From contig BPQB01000008.1 in assembly GCA_019973155.2 (NCBI GenBank), positions 372,001 to 436,000 on the forward strand: 64,000 nt of DNA. Reading direction: 5' to 3'. The number at the start of each line of letters is the position of its first letter. Positions within the stretch are counted from its first letter, which is position 1. Positions 32,444 to 44,883 of the stretch are shown here, in pieces. Source of the stretch: Phanerochaete sordida (taxonomy: Eukaryota; Basidiomycota; Agaricomycetes; Polyporales; Phanerochaetaceae). Under the pieces are notes generated by a model. The model worked only from the letters and a program-made list of their open reading frames with translations, was not told the DNA's origin and ran no database searches. The position numbers and the translations under genes are program-made.

Positions 32444-34141
32444 CTATCGACGCATGAACGCAAGCGCAACCCACGCCCACAATAGTGCGAAGAACAGAGT
32501 CCAGATCGCACCCGAACGCTTCACAACTCCAAGGGCTGCAGCCTGCTGCAAAGCGTCCTCGATTCCGCTTGCCATCGCGTCCATGCTGAAGTTTTCGATG
32601 GCACGACGCTTGGCACGCTCGGCGAGGGCCAGCCGTTCGTCCGTGGGCAGGGTGACGATCTCCAGGAGGGTGTTCGCCCAGATTTCAGCGTCGGGCTCGC
32701 GCAGCCAGCCGGTGCGCTCGCCATCCTTATCGAGAATGCTTTCAGTGGGACCACCGCTGTTGCAGGCGAGCACCGGCAAGCCGCAGTACATGGCCTCCAC
32801 AGGACCGATACCGAAGTGCTCGTTGGCAGGAGTGTATAGAAGCGCGAGGGTCGATGATGACCTCAAAAGGGCAGACCGTTGCGCAGTGGTGAAGTTGAGT
32901 AGGAACAGGACTGAGGGGTCGACTTCCGTGGTGTTGAACGGTGGGACATTGGTGGAAGACGACTTTGGCGTAATGACATTGTAAGTCAGCGAATTTGCTT
33001 TCGCTCGGTCGATGAGCTTGACGAGTGTCATCATGTTGTCCTCCAATCGAGGGTCATACCCGCCTGTAGCTTGTTAGGTTAAGTGGGCAGATGACTTTCG
33101 CTAGACATACCTGCAACGACAAGACGCATGTTTGATAATTCAGCATTTGTATCGAGCTTCTTCAGCAGTGCTGCAAAGGAATCGATCGCCAAGGCTGCAT
33201 TCTTCTTGGCTTCGAAGCGGTTCAGCGAAAGGAGAGTGGGCCGGTTTCTGCGTTGAAGTAAGCGATGATCCGAGACGAGCGAGGACACAAAGACGTACGA
33301 ATGGACTTGAGCCACGTCATCGTCTGAGCCCTCTGCGCTTACACTGTCGTAGGCATCGAGATTTATGCCTGGGTATACGACGGTTGGAGTCGACCCTATC
33401 GTTGGAAAGTGGGTCTCAAACACTCGAGCCGTGAATTTGGAGTTTGCAAGAATCACGTCCGCATTTCCTGAGGGCAACCGCCATTCAGTCATATGGCGAC
33501 GGCTAATAAATGTGCGTACTCACGAGTTGTGACCTCCTCCAACTTATCAACAGGGAAGCGATATATTGTTTTAATGAGTCCGCCTCTCCTCTGTGTTTGA
33601 CCTTCAACATAGGCTCCATCGGCAAGAAGCTTGTCCGGGAAGTGACAGTAGAACACCACGCGCGTCCGACCTAGGGCACGGAGCAGCGGGACGCAGGTGG
33701 AGAGCTGGTCGACGAAGTACACGTCGTACTTGGGAGCTCCCGGTCGCAATAGATAGGTCATGAGATGCATCTGGCGTGCGTTTGCGAAGAGGATATGGAG
33801 CTTGCCCTTGTAGGAGCGAGGTATCGGCGAGGTTATGGCATGGACACTGAGTGTTCCTGAACGTCGGTCACGGACGTCCTGGGGCAGAAAGGTAGCCACG
33901 TACCGTCACGGGTCTCCTCGAAGCAGTGCTTTGGGTCGTGGTGAGAGGTGTAGATATCCACCTTGTGTCCTCGCTTCTGCAGACCGAGGGCTGCATCGAC
34001 GACTAGGCGTTCCGCACCACCTTGTAAACGGTCCCGTAAGTATCGTGTCGAGGCCTCGCTCCACTTTCTACGCGTACCTATGCCTAGGTCTGGATGCACA
34101 AAGGCGATATTCAATCGTTTGTTGGGCCTAGGAGTTGACAT
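32444..34141 (-). CDS. ALG2: ALG2 alpha-1,3/1,6-mannosyltransferase
   Basis: ER enzyme adding the second and third mannose to the dolichol-linked N-glycan precursor on the cytosolic face. ATG 34141 begins [20 protein letters not shown]; the conserved [20 protein letters not shown] follows. N-terminal GT domain: [40 protein letters not shown]. After introns, [20 protein letters not shown] and [20 protein letters not shown]. The C-terminal GT-B domain has the EX7E motif in [20 protein letters not shown], then [22 protein letters not shown]-terminal hydrophobic helix ([17 protein letters not shown]) is followed by RR and stop at 32444. Five or so exons. All expected motifs present and length normal. 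Confidence 0.96.
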
Positions 34142-34550
34142 GACTTGTGGACCACCTGCTGCTCTGCGATGTACGGTATGCTGAACGGAGGATGGTGACG
34201 GTGCGCGTAAGAGCTTCCGCTCCGTCGAAGCGCCTAAAGGCTACACGTCGGCTCGCGCGGTCGAGCCCTCCTGGTGGCTCAAGCTTTCACGAACATTTCT
34301 CTTGCCCTTATTTCATCGACATACAGGATTCTGCTTTCCTCGTGGTCGTTGTTCATTCAAGACCGAGCGAGACTCGTGCGTCTTCGCTTGGCGGTCGTAG
34401 GGAGTTCGATAATTGAATTAACAAGCGTGGATATTACGGGCAGGGTATGGCTACATAGATGGGTATAATGTACAGCGTAAATGGGTGTGGGTGTCACGAG
34501 GGACAGTATCCATAGGATGTGTGAATGCAATAAGACGTCCATGTCAAGCT
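34142..34550. other. intergenic, no gene seen
   Basis: 409 bp between ALG2 (start side) and the 3' end of the cysteine-rich membrane-protein gene. No recognised features. Confidence 0.45.
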
Positions 34551-37533
34551 TCACCTCAAGAAGGGGTTCTTCGAGTTCGACCCACCGGTGTTCGTAGGCT
34601 GCAACCAGTACGCCCCTCGCTGCTCCTCCGGCTGGTTCAGCGTTACTAGCCGCGCGTACTCCTGAGCAGGCGTCGGCGGGCGCGAGGTCTCCGCGTCAAA
34701 AGACGGCGCAAGCGGGGGGCTGGGCTCGGGCGACTTGTGGCTCGCCGTCGTATCCGAAAAGCGCGACGGCAGGAGGTCGCGCGGGTTCGTGCGCACGGGC
34801 TGGCGGGGCTCGGGCCCACTGCGCGGGAGGCCCGTCACGCGCGAGTAGAGCGAGTCGCTTTGGAGACTCGCCGCCGAGAAGCGCTGCCGCGCGTGCTGGT
34901 CGGGGCGTTCGTGGTAGTCACGCAGCGACGGCAGCGGTGACGGCCCGCGGCTCGAGCCCGCGCGCGAGTATGCGTATGCGTCGAGAAGCTTGTCCATGTC
35001 GCGGCTCTCGTGCGCCTGCGCCTCTTCGGCTGCGCGCAACTTCGCGAGGTGCACGTCCTCGGGCTCGTATGCGTACGCTGGCACCTGCCGCGTGCGCCGG
35101 TGCCCAAAGAGTCGCTCGCCGAAGCGGACGAGGCGGCCACGCCAGCCAAGCGGACGATCGAGCTGCTTTGCGCTCGCGAAGGCCTTGGTCCTCTTCGCGC
35201 GCTGCTTGCGCGCACGCCGTCGCCAGAGCATGAGGATGACGACGAAGATGAAGGCGCAGCCGAGCGCCATGAGCAGGATCTCCCACCACGCGAGCGGGCG
35301 CGTCGTCGTCGTCGACTTCGCTGGTGTCGCGGGCACGGGCGTGTCGATGCCGCTGATAGTCGGCAGAGGGGGCGCAGAATTGGTGCCTGATGGCACTGGG
35401 ACCGCGACGAGGTCAGACAGACAGATACCCATCCCGGGAACCACTGTGTTGGAGTCTTGACATGTTGTCGATACGCAGGAGCCGCCACGCAGGACTTGGC
35501 TTGAGCTTGAGCACGCGAGACAATTGCTGGGCCCTGCGCCAGAACAACTTGAGCAGCTGGAGTCGCATGACTGACAGGACGATGAGGTCTTGTCGAAGAA
35601 CTGGCTCTTGCTGCAAGTGGCTAGGCAGCGTCCATTGGTCAGCACTGGTCGATCCGGCGGACAGCTTGAGCACTGGTTAAAGGCAGTGCCGGAACAGGTC
35701 GCACAGTCCGGATGGCAGGCGACGCATGAACCCGAGGAGCTGAAGGTATTGGAGGGGCAGGACGCGACACACTTCCCTCCTGACGCGAGCTGGTTGTTGG
35801 CACAGGTGAGGCAGAATGTAGACGATCCTGCACATGTGCCACAGGACGAGTCGCAAGCTAGCAGATTTGTTAGCATAGGTTCTCAAGAGACTAAGTGTGT
35901 CGCGCACCGGTGCAGGTCACATTGTCCTTGGGATCAAGGAAGGTCCCAGAAGGACAGCTTGCGATACACTGACCCTGCGAGAGCACGAAGCCAGGCACGC
36001 ATCCCGAGCACTGCAGCTGGTTAACGGTCGACGCGACGTTGAAGTTCGGGATCTTGCATGCCGTGCACTTTGCGGGACACGCGTCGCACTCGTGCTTGTT
36101 ATTGTCCGCGATCATGCTCGAGCCCTGGCAGACGCCATTCCCGTCCGCGGAGACGCAGTTGCCGTTGAGCGAGTACTGGCCCGCGCCGCACACGATGCAG
36201 TCGCTCGACGACGGTCCGTTGCACGTGCTGCAGAGCGGCGAGCACTGCGTGCAGTTCGCGCCGCTCGCGAAGCTCCCGTCGGGGCACACTGTGCCGGTCG
36301 ACGTCGCCGACTGCTGTGCGATGCACTTCGTCCGGTCGTTTGCGTTCTGCGTGAAGCCGGACTTGCAGGCAATGCAGTCGCCAGTGCCATCAGCGCATTG
36401 TGTACAGCCGAGCTGGCAGGCTGCACGGCATGTTAGAAGACGTCGAGATCGTGAAGTGCCCACACACCTTGACAGTTCCCATCTGAGCTGAGGAAGAATC
36501 CGTCCGCGCACTTCGCACAAGCAGTGCCGTTCGAAGCAGTCGTCCAGCCGGCATTACACGTGCACTGCCCATTCGACCCGCAGACACCGTTCAAGCAGTT
36601 GCATGACGACGGCGGATTGCTGACAGTTGGCGACAGGCAGCGGCCGCTCCCTGAGATCCCGTCATCGCAAGAGGTGCAGCCCGCAGGGCATGCCTGGCAG
36701 TCCGCGCCAAAGAACCCCGTCGCGCAGGACTCGCATGACGCGCCGCTGAAGCCCTGCGGACATGTGCAGGTACCCGCCGCAGAGCAAATGCCGGCGCCCG
36801 CGCACGGGGGCGAGCACGCGGCCGACTGGATGTCGAGGAGTGATATACTGCTGAGCGCGTTGCCGGAAGGGAGCTGCGAGAGGTCTGGTATTGAGTCCCA
36901 GAGAACGATGCGGTCGGTCGAGCCTGAGCCGGCGGAGACTGCAGCCCAGACATTCGATGCGAGTATCACAGAGCCTGCAGCTGTCGATGTTGAGTCGCGC
37001 GATGCGTTGTTCGTCGGGAGCGCAGTGAAGGTGGAGGGGCCGGAATAGTTCGCTTGTGGATAGGTTGCTAGGCCCGGTTGCAGTGCGAGGGTGAGTGGTA
37101 AAGATAGTAATGTCGAGTTTCCGTTCGCAAACCCGGGTGACATCGATAGAGAAGCGGATGAGGAGGTGAGGGCGACATGGAGGAGTTGAGGGCTTGTGTC
37201 AGACGTGTACTGGCCTGGTAGTAGTCGTATACTTGACGGAAGTCCCTGAGCAGATAGCGTGGCTCCGGCTGTGCAATAGTTGTTCATTAAATTTGGTGTC
37301 TGAGACACGTAGGGCACTAATTGAGCAGCCCTCTCGAAGGTAGAGTACTCACTCGTGATGTTCGTATACCCTTGAAGGCATTGACCCGCAACGCAAACAA
37401 CAGCAGGGGTGGGTTGAGCGGCTGTCCCACGTCAGCTAAGGTTCGCGTTTTGAACTTACAGCCTAGAATACCGCGACTCACCAACTGATGTGCTGAGAAC
37501 GAAGGGAAGGGCGGCGAGGACGCTCAAAATCAT
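34551..37533 (-). CDS. cysteine-rich (furin-like/EGF-like repeat) type I membrane protein
   Basis: Cell-surface protein of unknown ligand. ATG 37533 gives a signal peptide (MILSVLAALPFVLSTSVG). A Ser/Thr-rich beta-type N-terminal domain of about 180 residues ends at DIQSAACSPP. Next come EGF-like units (CAGAGICSAAGTCTCPQGFS, CLNGVCGSNGQCTCNAGW). A long array of furin-like/growth-factor-receptor Cys repeats runs from about 36460 to 35460 (e.g. CTQCADGTGDCIACKSGF, CDACPAKCTACKIPN, CHPDCATCSGTAFNQCSSCP). A single helix (WWEILLMALGCAFIFVVILM) and the RRRARKQRAKR stop-transfer follow. The cytosolic tail of about 180 residues is Pro/Ser-rich with many Arg and ends SKNPFLR at 34551. Several introns. 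Receptor-like architecture, but no kinase domain; signalling is only a possibility. Confidence 0.82.
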
Positions 37534-38093
37534 GGCGAGCTCACCAGGAGAGACGCGGGAAACGTGAAGGCAGGAGGCAGGCGGCCAGCGGGCCCACAGA
37601 GAGGGCAAGACTGGTTATGAATTGAATGCATAATTGCCATGGTTGCCTTTTGTCCTTTGCCTGGCGGTGGAAGCGTTGTGAAGGCAGGCGCTTGGCTATT
37701 GTCTCCGCGTATTTGCCCGACTTATTGTTTCGAAAAAGGAAATAGGCGCATCAAAGTTACTCAGTGCAACCAACATTGCCCGGAGGAGAACAACGCCAGG
37801 TAGGGATCGGGGCTAAGAATGCTCATGCGGGGAGTACACGCTGGACCAGCGCTGTTCCAATATTAGGAGAAGGAGATAGCATGAAAGAGTCTCCGGCAAC
37901 GGAGGGCGAGGAGCAGATAGCGGAGGGGTACATGTACAGCGCGTAAGCAACATGGTATTCGCAAAATAATGCAGGGTGATCATACAGACATGAGTACAAA
38001 TAAATCAGGTTGATATCCAACATTCCGAGCCCGGTGCAACTGAGTAAGGCAGGTTGAAGCTAGCTCTGCCAGCGCGCGCAGCGGCGGGATCCA
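37534..38093. other. intergenic, no gene seen
   Basis: 560 bp: upstream region of the cysteine-rich protein gene and 3' flank of the Rab gene. No recognised feature. An open frame that crosses 38060-38269 is not the true Rab end (see Rab entry). Confidence 0.45.
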
Positions 38094-39022
38094 TCAGCAG
38101 GAGCAGCCGCCTGACTCTTCGGCTTCGATGGAGCGGCCAACGGAGACGTTGCCTGCTTTGGAGTTACTTGAAGGCTCCGGGTTCTCGTCGACGCTGAGGA
38201 GACAATATCAGAACGCTGTGCGACTGCAGTCCCACGGTCAGCGCACCTCTCTTTTATTTGCTTCGCCATCGCGATGAACGCCTCTTCTACGCCGGTTGAG
38301 GTCTTAGCTGATGTCTCTAGGAGGGGGATGCCCAGCTGGTCGGCGAATTCCTGTACAGATCGTCAGTCACAGGCGTAGTGCAGAGCATTGGCCTGACGAA
38401 CCTTCGCAGCGTCGTGCTCCACAACTCGCCGTTCCGTAAGGTCAGACTTGTTTCCCAAGAGAAGCTTGTGCACGCCTTCGCTGGCGTATCGGTCAATCTC
38501 CGTAAGCCATCCCTTCACGTTCTCATACGACTCTAGCCGAAAGCGTGAGATTATTTCGGGAAGGTTATCGCCCAAACGCACCGTTGTCGGTCACATCGTA
38601 CACGACGATGATACCGTGTGCGCCGCGGTAATATGCAGCAGCGATAGTACGGAAGCGTTCTTGCCCTGGACGTTCAAGCACGGTCTCAGCAAGGTGCATT
38701 GAACTCTAAGAAGACCGTCCGCACCTGCTGTATCCCACTGAGGCGCTGTGTTAGTGCTGCTCATGCACAGCAGATATGGCTGAACTCACAATCTGGAGCT
38801 TGACGGTCTTGCCCTCGAGATCTATGGTGCGGATTTTGAAGTCGACACCGATGGTGCTGAGATAGCTGTCTGTAAACGCGTCTTCCGCGAAGCGTAGAAG
38901 CAAGCAGGACTGCGGGGTGTCAGGACAGGCTACGGCGCGTTCAGAAGCAGGCTACGCACCTTGCCCACACCAGAGTCCCCGATGAGCAGCAGCTTGAAGA
39001 GGTAGTCGTAACCGTCGGGCAT
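38094..39022 (-). CDS. YPT1: Rab GTPase, Ypt1/Rab1 type
   Basis: Small GTPase of ER-Golgi vesicle traffic. ATG 39022 gives [20 protein letters not shown] with the P-loop GDSGVGKS split by the first intron ([13 protein letters not shown]). Switch [21 protein letters not shown], then KTVKLQI. Switch II is WDTAGQERFRT-type, with [18 protein letters not shown]4 is [20 protein letters not shown]. The G5 ETSAK motif lies in the exon at about 38300. After IAMAKQIKE the continuous frame to 38060 would end in ARWQS without prenylation Cys. An intron from GTGCGCTGACC to CTCCTCAG gives [18 protein letters not shown] then [16 protein letters not shown], a proper double-geranylgeranylation end with stop at 38094. 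Rab1/Ypt1 by the [11 protein letters not shown] motif; a diverged paralogue is possible. Divergent from REV1. Confidence 0.9.
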
Positions 39023-39566
39023 CTTGGCAGTCTCGGGATTTCAAGGCAGGAGTAGATGGAGGTCAATGCGAAAGCGAGTCTGGGCTGTTCCCCGCCGAGA
39101 ACTGTCTTATACGCGATGGATGCTTGGGCAGCGGTGACTGATTGATGCGTATCGCCTTCCTGTGCTCTCTGGGCGCGACCTGATGGGGGAAAGACGCTTT
39201 GAAAGTCGTCGTTTGTCGCAGGGATGTCTCCGAAACGGAATGCAGTCGCCCGTGTACGTGAGCGTCGGAGGATAAGATGTATATCGCGCATCACGACGAG
39301 GGACGATGAGCGTCAAGGGCCACGCCGTTGCCACATGCTCGGCGCGAACACGCACACCCTCGCCGTCGCTTGAGCCTTCTACATAATGCGCCCTGCCCGC
39401 GGGTGCGGCATCGCCTGACCGACCCGCACGACGGAGGCGGGGAAAGAGGACGGGCGTGACAGCGGCCGCGCAGCCAGTAACGCGTACGTCACAACGCGTC
39501 CGGGCGCTAGTTTTCCCAGCGGCTTTCCTCCCTCCGCTCATCTTCCCCGCGCCCGCGCCGGCCGCG
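39023..39566. promoter_or_regulatory. intergenic promoter region, Rab / REV1 pair
   Basis: 544 bp between divergent ATGs at 39022 and 39567. GC-rich, contains short frames only. Confidence 0.4.
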
Positions 39567-42500
39567 ATGTCGTCCTCCGACTATTGGAGGGATGACGATC
39601 CGGAATTCATTGCTTTTCTTAACCAACTCGAGTTGCCTGGCGACGTCTCCAAGCCCGCGCGTAACCTCGAAACGACGTCGCATCCAGCGGCCGAAGAACG
39701 CGAAGATCCCCAGCTGAGCCGGAAGAGACCCCGTTCTCCTACCTCGGACGAAGAAGCAGACGTCCAGAGGTCCAATCCCAAGCTTGCTCTTGTGGATGAG
39801 AACCGCGAGGCAGCGGGATATCTGAAGTCAGATACGTATGGCGCCTCAAGTTTTGGTGGCTTCGGGGAGTATATGCACAGGAAGCGTGCCAAGCTGCAAG
39901 TGCAGAATGCTGAGATGGACACGGGAGGGAGTCCGCTAGCCCTCAAGAGCAGGATATTCAGCGGAGTGCAGATTTATGTGCGTAATGTGTTTCATTGTCA
40001 GCAAAGCACTCACGAGCTCTTCGACAGATTAATGGATGGACGCAGCCCTCCGTTCAGGACCTCCGCCAGCTCATCATCCAGCACGGTGGCGTATTCCATG
40101 CTTATCTGGACAAAAAGAGCCTAGTGTGCGTCTTCTCTTTTGCGAGTTCTCTTGTCGCGCTCACAAGTCATGCAGCACGCATATAATCACCTGTTCTTTG
40201 ACCCCAGCGAAAATCAAGGAGTTCCAGCACATGAAAGTCGCTAGGCCTGAATGGCTTGTGCAGAGTGTTGAAGCTGGTTACTTACTTCCGTGGCATGACT
40301 TCATCTTCAAGCCGGGACAAAGAGTGGAAGCGTCCCAGGGAAGACATGGCGGTCAAAAGTCGCTCCTCAGCGGATTTGTTACACATAATTCAAAGCCGGC
40401 CTCGCAATCGTCCCAGAGCCAAAGACCTTTCGTCGAAACGCATCTTGACAGTGAACCGTACTCTGCAGCTTCAATCAGTGTTGCTGGGCCTTCTAAGTCC
40501 TCAAGTACGCCCAAGCTGCATGAGCCCCTGGCTCTCCCTCAAGAAATCACTCTCGCCGTCGAAACGTCCGCCTTACCTGTGGCTGGTCCGTCAACACCTC
40601 CGCGAACTCCCCGAAAGTCTGCATCAGCCGCCAACTCGCCCCGCCAACTGCACACGACCGACCCCGCGACACCTGAGGAAGCGAAGCGTGTCCCAGGCTA
40701 TGCCGCCGACAAGACCAACGTGGCCGCACAGCGCGCCATGGCCGATCCTGAATGGCGGGCAGCACACACCTCGGTCGCACCCGACTTCATCGAAGGGTAC
40801 TACCGCAACTCCCGTCTGCACCATCTCTCGACGTGGAAGGCCGAGCTACGGAATCTCGTTACAGAGGCGCAGGACCGCGCCGAGGACGGCGACCGCGCCG
40901 CGGAACTCGCCGAGTTCAGCGGCTCGCAGCCTGTGACGAAGATCGTGCGCGAGAACATGGGTCGGCGCGGCTGGGGCGCAGACGGCGCGGACGGCGTGAG
41001 CATGCGCGGTGCGCAGCTTGTGCGGAAGAAGGGCAAGGGCAAGGAGAGGGCGACAGACGACGACCGAGACCGCATTATCATGCACTGTGACTTTGACAGC
41101 TTCTTCGTCGCTGCTGGTCTCGTCGACCGTCCGCACCTCCGCGGGAAGCCGGTGGTCGTCTGCCATTCGCAGGGAACTCAGGGCGGGCAGTCCAGCACAA
41201 GTGAGATCGCCAGCGCGAGCTACGAGGCGCGACAGTTCGGGATTCGCGGTGGGATGAGGTGTGTATATGCACTTCGCTAGCGCTGACTGAGTGTCTGACG
41301 CGTCTTTCAGTTTGCAGCAAGCTCGTAAGCTGTGCCCTGAGCTCAAGACCATGCCGTATGAGTTTGAGAAGTAAGTTCTCGCAACCCGTAGACACGGGCC
41401 AACCCTGATCGACCTCTAGATATAAACAGCTATCACTACAGTTCTATACGATTCTCATGGCGCACGCCGATGATCTGCAAGCGGTTTCCGTCGACGAGGC
41501 ACTGATCGATGTGACGAGTAGTGTCCGGCGTATCCGCGACGAGGTATCCCTAGACATGGACTCTGGTGCGAACGTCACGGATCCCGCGAAGGACTTTGCA
41601 GAGGCTATCCGAGCTCTAGTCCGGAACACTACTGGCTGCGAAGGTATTTTTTCACTGGCCCTGATATTTTCCTTGCAGATATTCTGATATATGCCTCCAG
41701 TCAGTATCGGCATATCGTATAACATTATGCTTGCCCGGTTGGCAACTCGACGAGCCAAGCCAGGGGGGTCATTTCACCTACAAGCTACAGACGTCGCTAC
41801 GTTTCTTTCACCCCTGGATATCGACGACTTGCACGGCTTTGGACACTCAGCGCACCAGAAAGCCCAGGAGAAACTCGGCACGACAAATCTAGGAGAGCTG
41901 AGTACGAAGAGCAAGGCGATACTCTGTGATGCACTAGGCAAAAGCACGGGCGAAACGCTTTACAATGCCTTACGCGGGATCGACAGGAGAAGACTCGAGT
42001 CCGACAAGCCGCGGAAGAGCGTCTCGTGCGACATTAACGTGAGCAACCCTCGCATATTACTTCCGTTGCATACGATGCTCACCAGCTGGATCTCCAGTAT
42101 GGCATCCGCTTCGAAGATAACGAGCAAGTCGAGACCTTCATGCACCAGCTTGCAGAGGAGATGTCTAGGCGTCTGGACGAGATCGATATGCGAGGCCGCT
42201 CGTTGACCCTTAAGGTGCTCAAGCGAGACCCATCAGCCCCAGTGGAAGCACCGAAGGTATGTTCAGACACGACTTCCCCCGTGCGAAGTTGACTCACTGT
42301 CGCTACAGTTCATGGGGCATGGCCTATGTGAATCGTTCACGAAGCAAATTCAGATGGTCACACCGGGTGGGCGAGCAACAAGCGATCCCAGGGTCATCGG
42401 CGAGCACGCGTGGAGGCTGATCAAAGGCTTTAACATCGACCCCAAGGAGCTTCGTGGGATCGGCATACAGGTTCAAAAGCTAGAGGCGTCGTCTGCTGCC

Positions 42501-43622
42501 ACTGCTGTCGAGCAGGGCCAAGCACTTCTTCCTTTCAAGCCTGTGCAGGGCTCGTCGAAGCCTAAACCCCAGCCCACGGATGCGGAAGCTGACTTGTTCG
42601 GACCTGTCGTCGCCGTGCAGCCACCTTCGCAAGATGTTGTCGAAGTCCAGGAGTCGATGGCCGCCCCTGCACCAGCAGAGAATTACCTGGATCTGCCGTC
42701 GTTCTCCCAGGTTGATATGTCTGTCTTCCAGGAACTGCCTGAAGACCTCCGCCTGGAGCTTGAAGCGGAGTATAAGCGCCGTACGAAGACTCCCGACATT
42801 CCAGAGCCTCCCAAACCCGCTCGTGCCGCCTCTGTCCCGGCAGACAAACCGAACAATCTTGCGGCAAGAGGTGTCAACGTCAAGCGCATCACGCGCCAGC
42901 TGGCTCCTCGTAGCCGTGCAAGCGTCTCGCCGACGAAGAACAAGCTCTTCGCCAAGCAACCACCCGCAACCCAACTGAAGATTAGCGAGGCCGAGCTGCG
43001 CACGCTGAACCTGGACCCAGCTGTCTTCGCGGTACTGCCCATCGACCTGCAGCGAGAACAGCTCGCATTCGCGCGGCAGAAGAAGGCCACAGGCGGCCCA
43101 GGCCTGGCGCTCGGCGGGACGAAGAAAGTGCTCAAGCCCGTCTCGCGGGCGCGCGTCTGCGAAGGCAACGTCGTCGTGCCTCCACCGCCGCCGCCCCAGG
43201 CGCACCACCCCGTCCCGCCGACGCTGAAGCAGCAGGGCGCGTCCAAGGGCGAGAAGCTGCACTTCACGGCGACAGACGACGTGCAGGACGTGATCGGCGC
43301 GTGGGTCGCGCGCTTCCGCGCGCACCCGCCGAACGCGCAGGACGTGCAGTTCTTCACCAAGTTCCTCGTGCAGTGCGTCGACGGCACGCGCTCGACGGAC
43401 GCCGGCGTCGAGAAGGCCGTCGCCGTCATGAAGTGGTGGCTTGTGCTCCTCCGGCGGCACTATGCGCCCTGGGAAGACCTCGACGATGGGAGTGATGACC
43501 ACGGCGGGCCTGGGACACCGGCGTTCGTGGGGCGCGCCTGGTGGAAGGCGTTCCGCCAGGTCAAGGAGCAGCTTGACACCGTTGCTAGAAGGAAGTTTGG
43601 AGGGTGCTTATCTTTGAGATGA
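39567..43622 (+). CDS. REV1: DNA repair protein REV1 (Y-family deoxycytidyl transferase)
   Basis: Translesion-synthesis scaffold and dCMP transferase in the nucleus. ATG 39567 begins MSSSDYWRDDDPEFIAFLNQ. The BRCT domain spans GVQIYINGWTQPSVQDLRQL, IIQHGGVFHAYLDKKSLVTH and RPEWLVQSVEAGYLLPWHDF. A linker leads to the polymerase core: IIMHCDFDSFFVAAGLVDRP (first metal Asp), SEIASASYEARQFGIRGGMS, the catalytic AVSVDEALIDVTS, then the segment CEVSIGISYNIMLARLATRR and the PAD in the last core exon. Two ubiquitin-binding motifs follow (FQELPEDLRLELEAEYKRR and FAVLPIDLQREQLAFARQ). The C-terminal Rev7/polymerase-binding domain has FFTKFLVQCVDGTRSTDAGV and VKEQLDTVARRKFGG. Stop at 43622. About nine exons. 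Complete; an upstream in-frame ATG at 39456 is less likely. Confidence 0.96.
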
Positions 43623-43847
43623 TCTGAATACGACGAATATACCCGCATGACTATATACCACTATCCTACACTACACACGTAACTGTACCTTACATACTAC
43701 TCTCAGCCACGAATTTAGGCTGCTGAGCTGCTTGGTGTAGCATGGTGCTTTGGAGGATCAAACAATGCCGACGCCGATCTCCCGGATCGGCACCGCAGCC
43801 TGGACGTCACAGACCTGGCCGTCAACGAGACTTCGCACGAAACCGCC

Positions 43848-44778
43848 ATGTCGAACGAGCAAGGGCCCGAAGCTGAGCACACACACCATGGTCATGCCCA
43901 CACAGGCCACCACCATGGCCATCATCACGCTCATGCCCACGGCGACAGCTTCGCCGGCGAGAACGCGAAGCACTATGACGCCTCCGCGCAGGAGTACGAT
44001 GCGCGTCCAGACGTGCAGGAGCTCGCTCGCAGAGTTGCCGCAGCTATACAGAAGCTTCACCCGTCTCTGCTCGATGAAGACAGCACCGCGGTGATGGACT
44101 ATGCATGCGGTACAGGTAGGTGCAGCTAGGAGAATGGCCGGGGGATTTCGTTAAGATATCGCCTTTGCTAGGTGCGCTTTCGCGCGAGCTTGCGCCGCAC
44201 GTCAAGTCCGTGCTCGGCGTCGACATCAGCCAGGGCATGGTAAGCGTCGCGCCCGAGGATGCGATATGGGCCGACTGACGCGTTTGGCGACGGCAGGTCG
44301 ACTTGTACAACACTCGCGTGTCCAACCAGGGCATCCCGCCCGAGGAAATGCGGGCTGTATGCGTCGAGCTCAAGGGGACAGGCGACGAGCTGGATGGTGC
44401 CAAGTTCGACGTGATCACGGTATGAAAACGCCACATGGATTTGCGCCCTGCGATGCTCATAATTATCAGTGCTCCATGGCCTACCACCACTTCTCGTCCA
44501 TCGAAGATACGACGCGGCTCCTGGCGTCGTTCCTCAAGCCTGGGGGATCGCTGCTCGTCATCGACATCATCAAAGGCGAGCAGGAGGTGACCCCAGAATC
44601 GTTCAAGCACATTGTCGCTCACCGAAGCGGGTTCGCTGAGAGCGAGATTCGCGAGGTCTTCGAAGGGAGCGGCCTGGCCGACTTCTCATTCACGCCTGCG
44701 ACCCACGCGAAGACGCATGGCCACGATGTGGCCATCTTCATCGCGAGGGGAAGGAAGCCATTGCAAGATGCAGCTTAG
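43848..44778 (+). CDS. class I SAM-dependent methyltransferase with His-rich N-terminus
   Basis: Putative small-molecule methyltransferase. ATG 43848 gives MSNEQGPEAEHTHHGHAHTG, continuing with about 10 more His in 15 residues, an unusual metal-binding-like tail. The fold follows: GENAKHYDASAQEYDARPDV, motif I in VMDYACGTG (intron) ALSRELAPHVKSVLGVDISQ, then GMVDLYNTRVSNQGIPPEEM, CSMAYHHFSSIEDTTRLLAS and FLKPGGSLLVIDIIKGEQEV. The C-terminus has REVFEGSGLADFSFTPATHA and KTHGHDVAIFIARGRKP, ending at 44778. Four exons joined at conserved places. Class is clear (UbiE/YcgJ-like), substrate unknown. The reading frame remains open upstream of ATG 43848 but has no other Met. Confidence 0.87.
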
Positions 44779-44883
44779 AGACCAAGTCAACATAGGGCGC
44801 GACTGTACGATGTGGAATAGAATTCTAGGGGAAAATGTGAAGTCTGCAGTGCCGTTTACATCGTGGTGGACGATTGAGCAAAT

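Noticed and set aside
38060..38269. Open frame ending ARWQS as the Rab C-terminus
   Set aside because: It lacks the prenylation cysteines. A normal intron restores a GGCSC ending at 38094.
39456..39566. Upstream in-frame ATG for REV1
   Set aside because: Adds a GC-rich unrelated leader; MSSSDYW at 39567 looks like a better start. Not excluded as an N-terminal extension.
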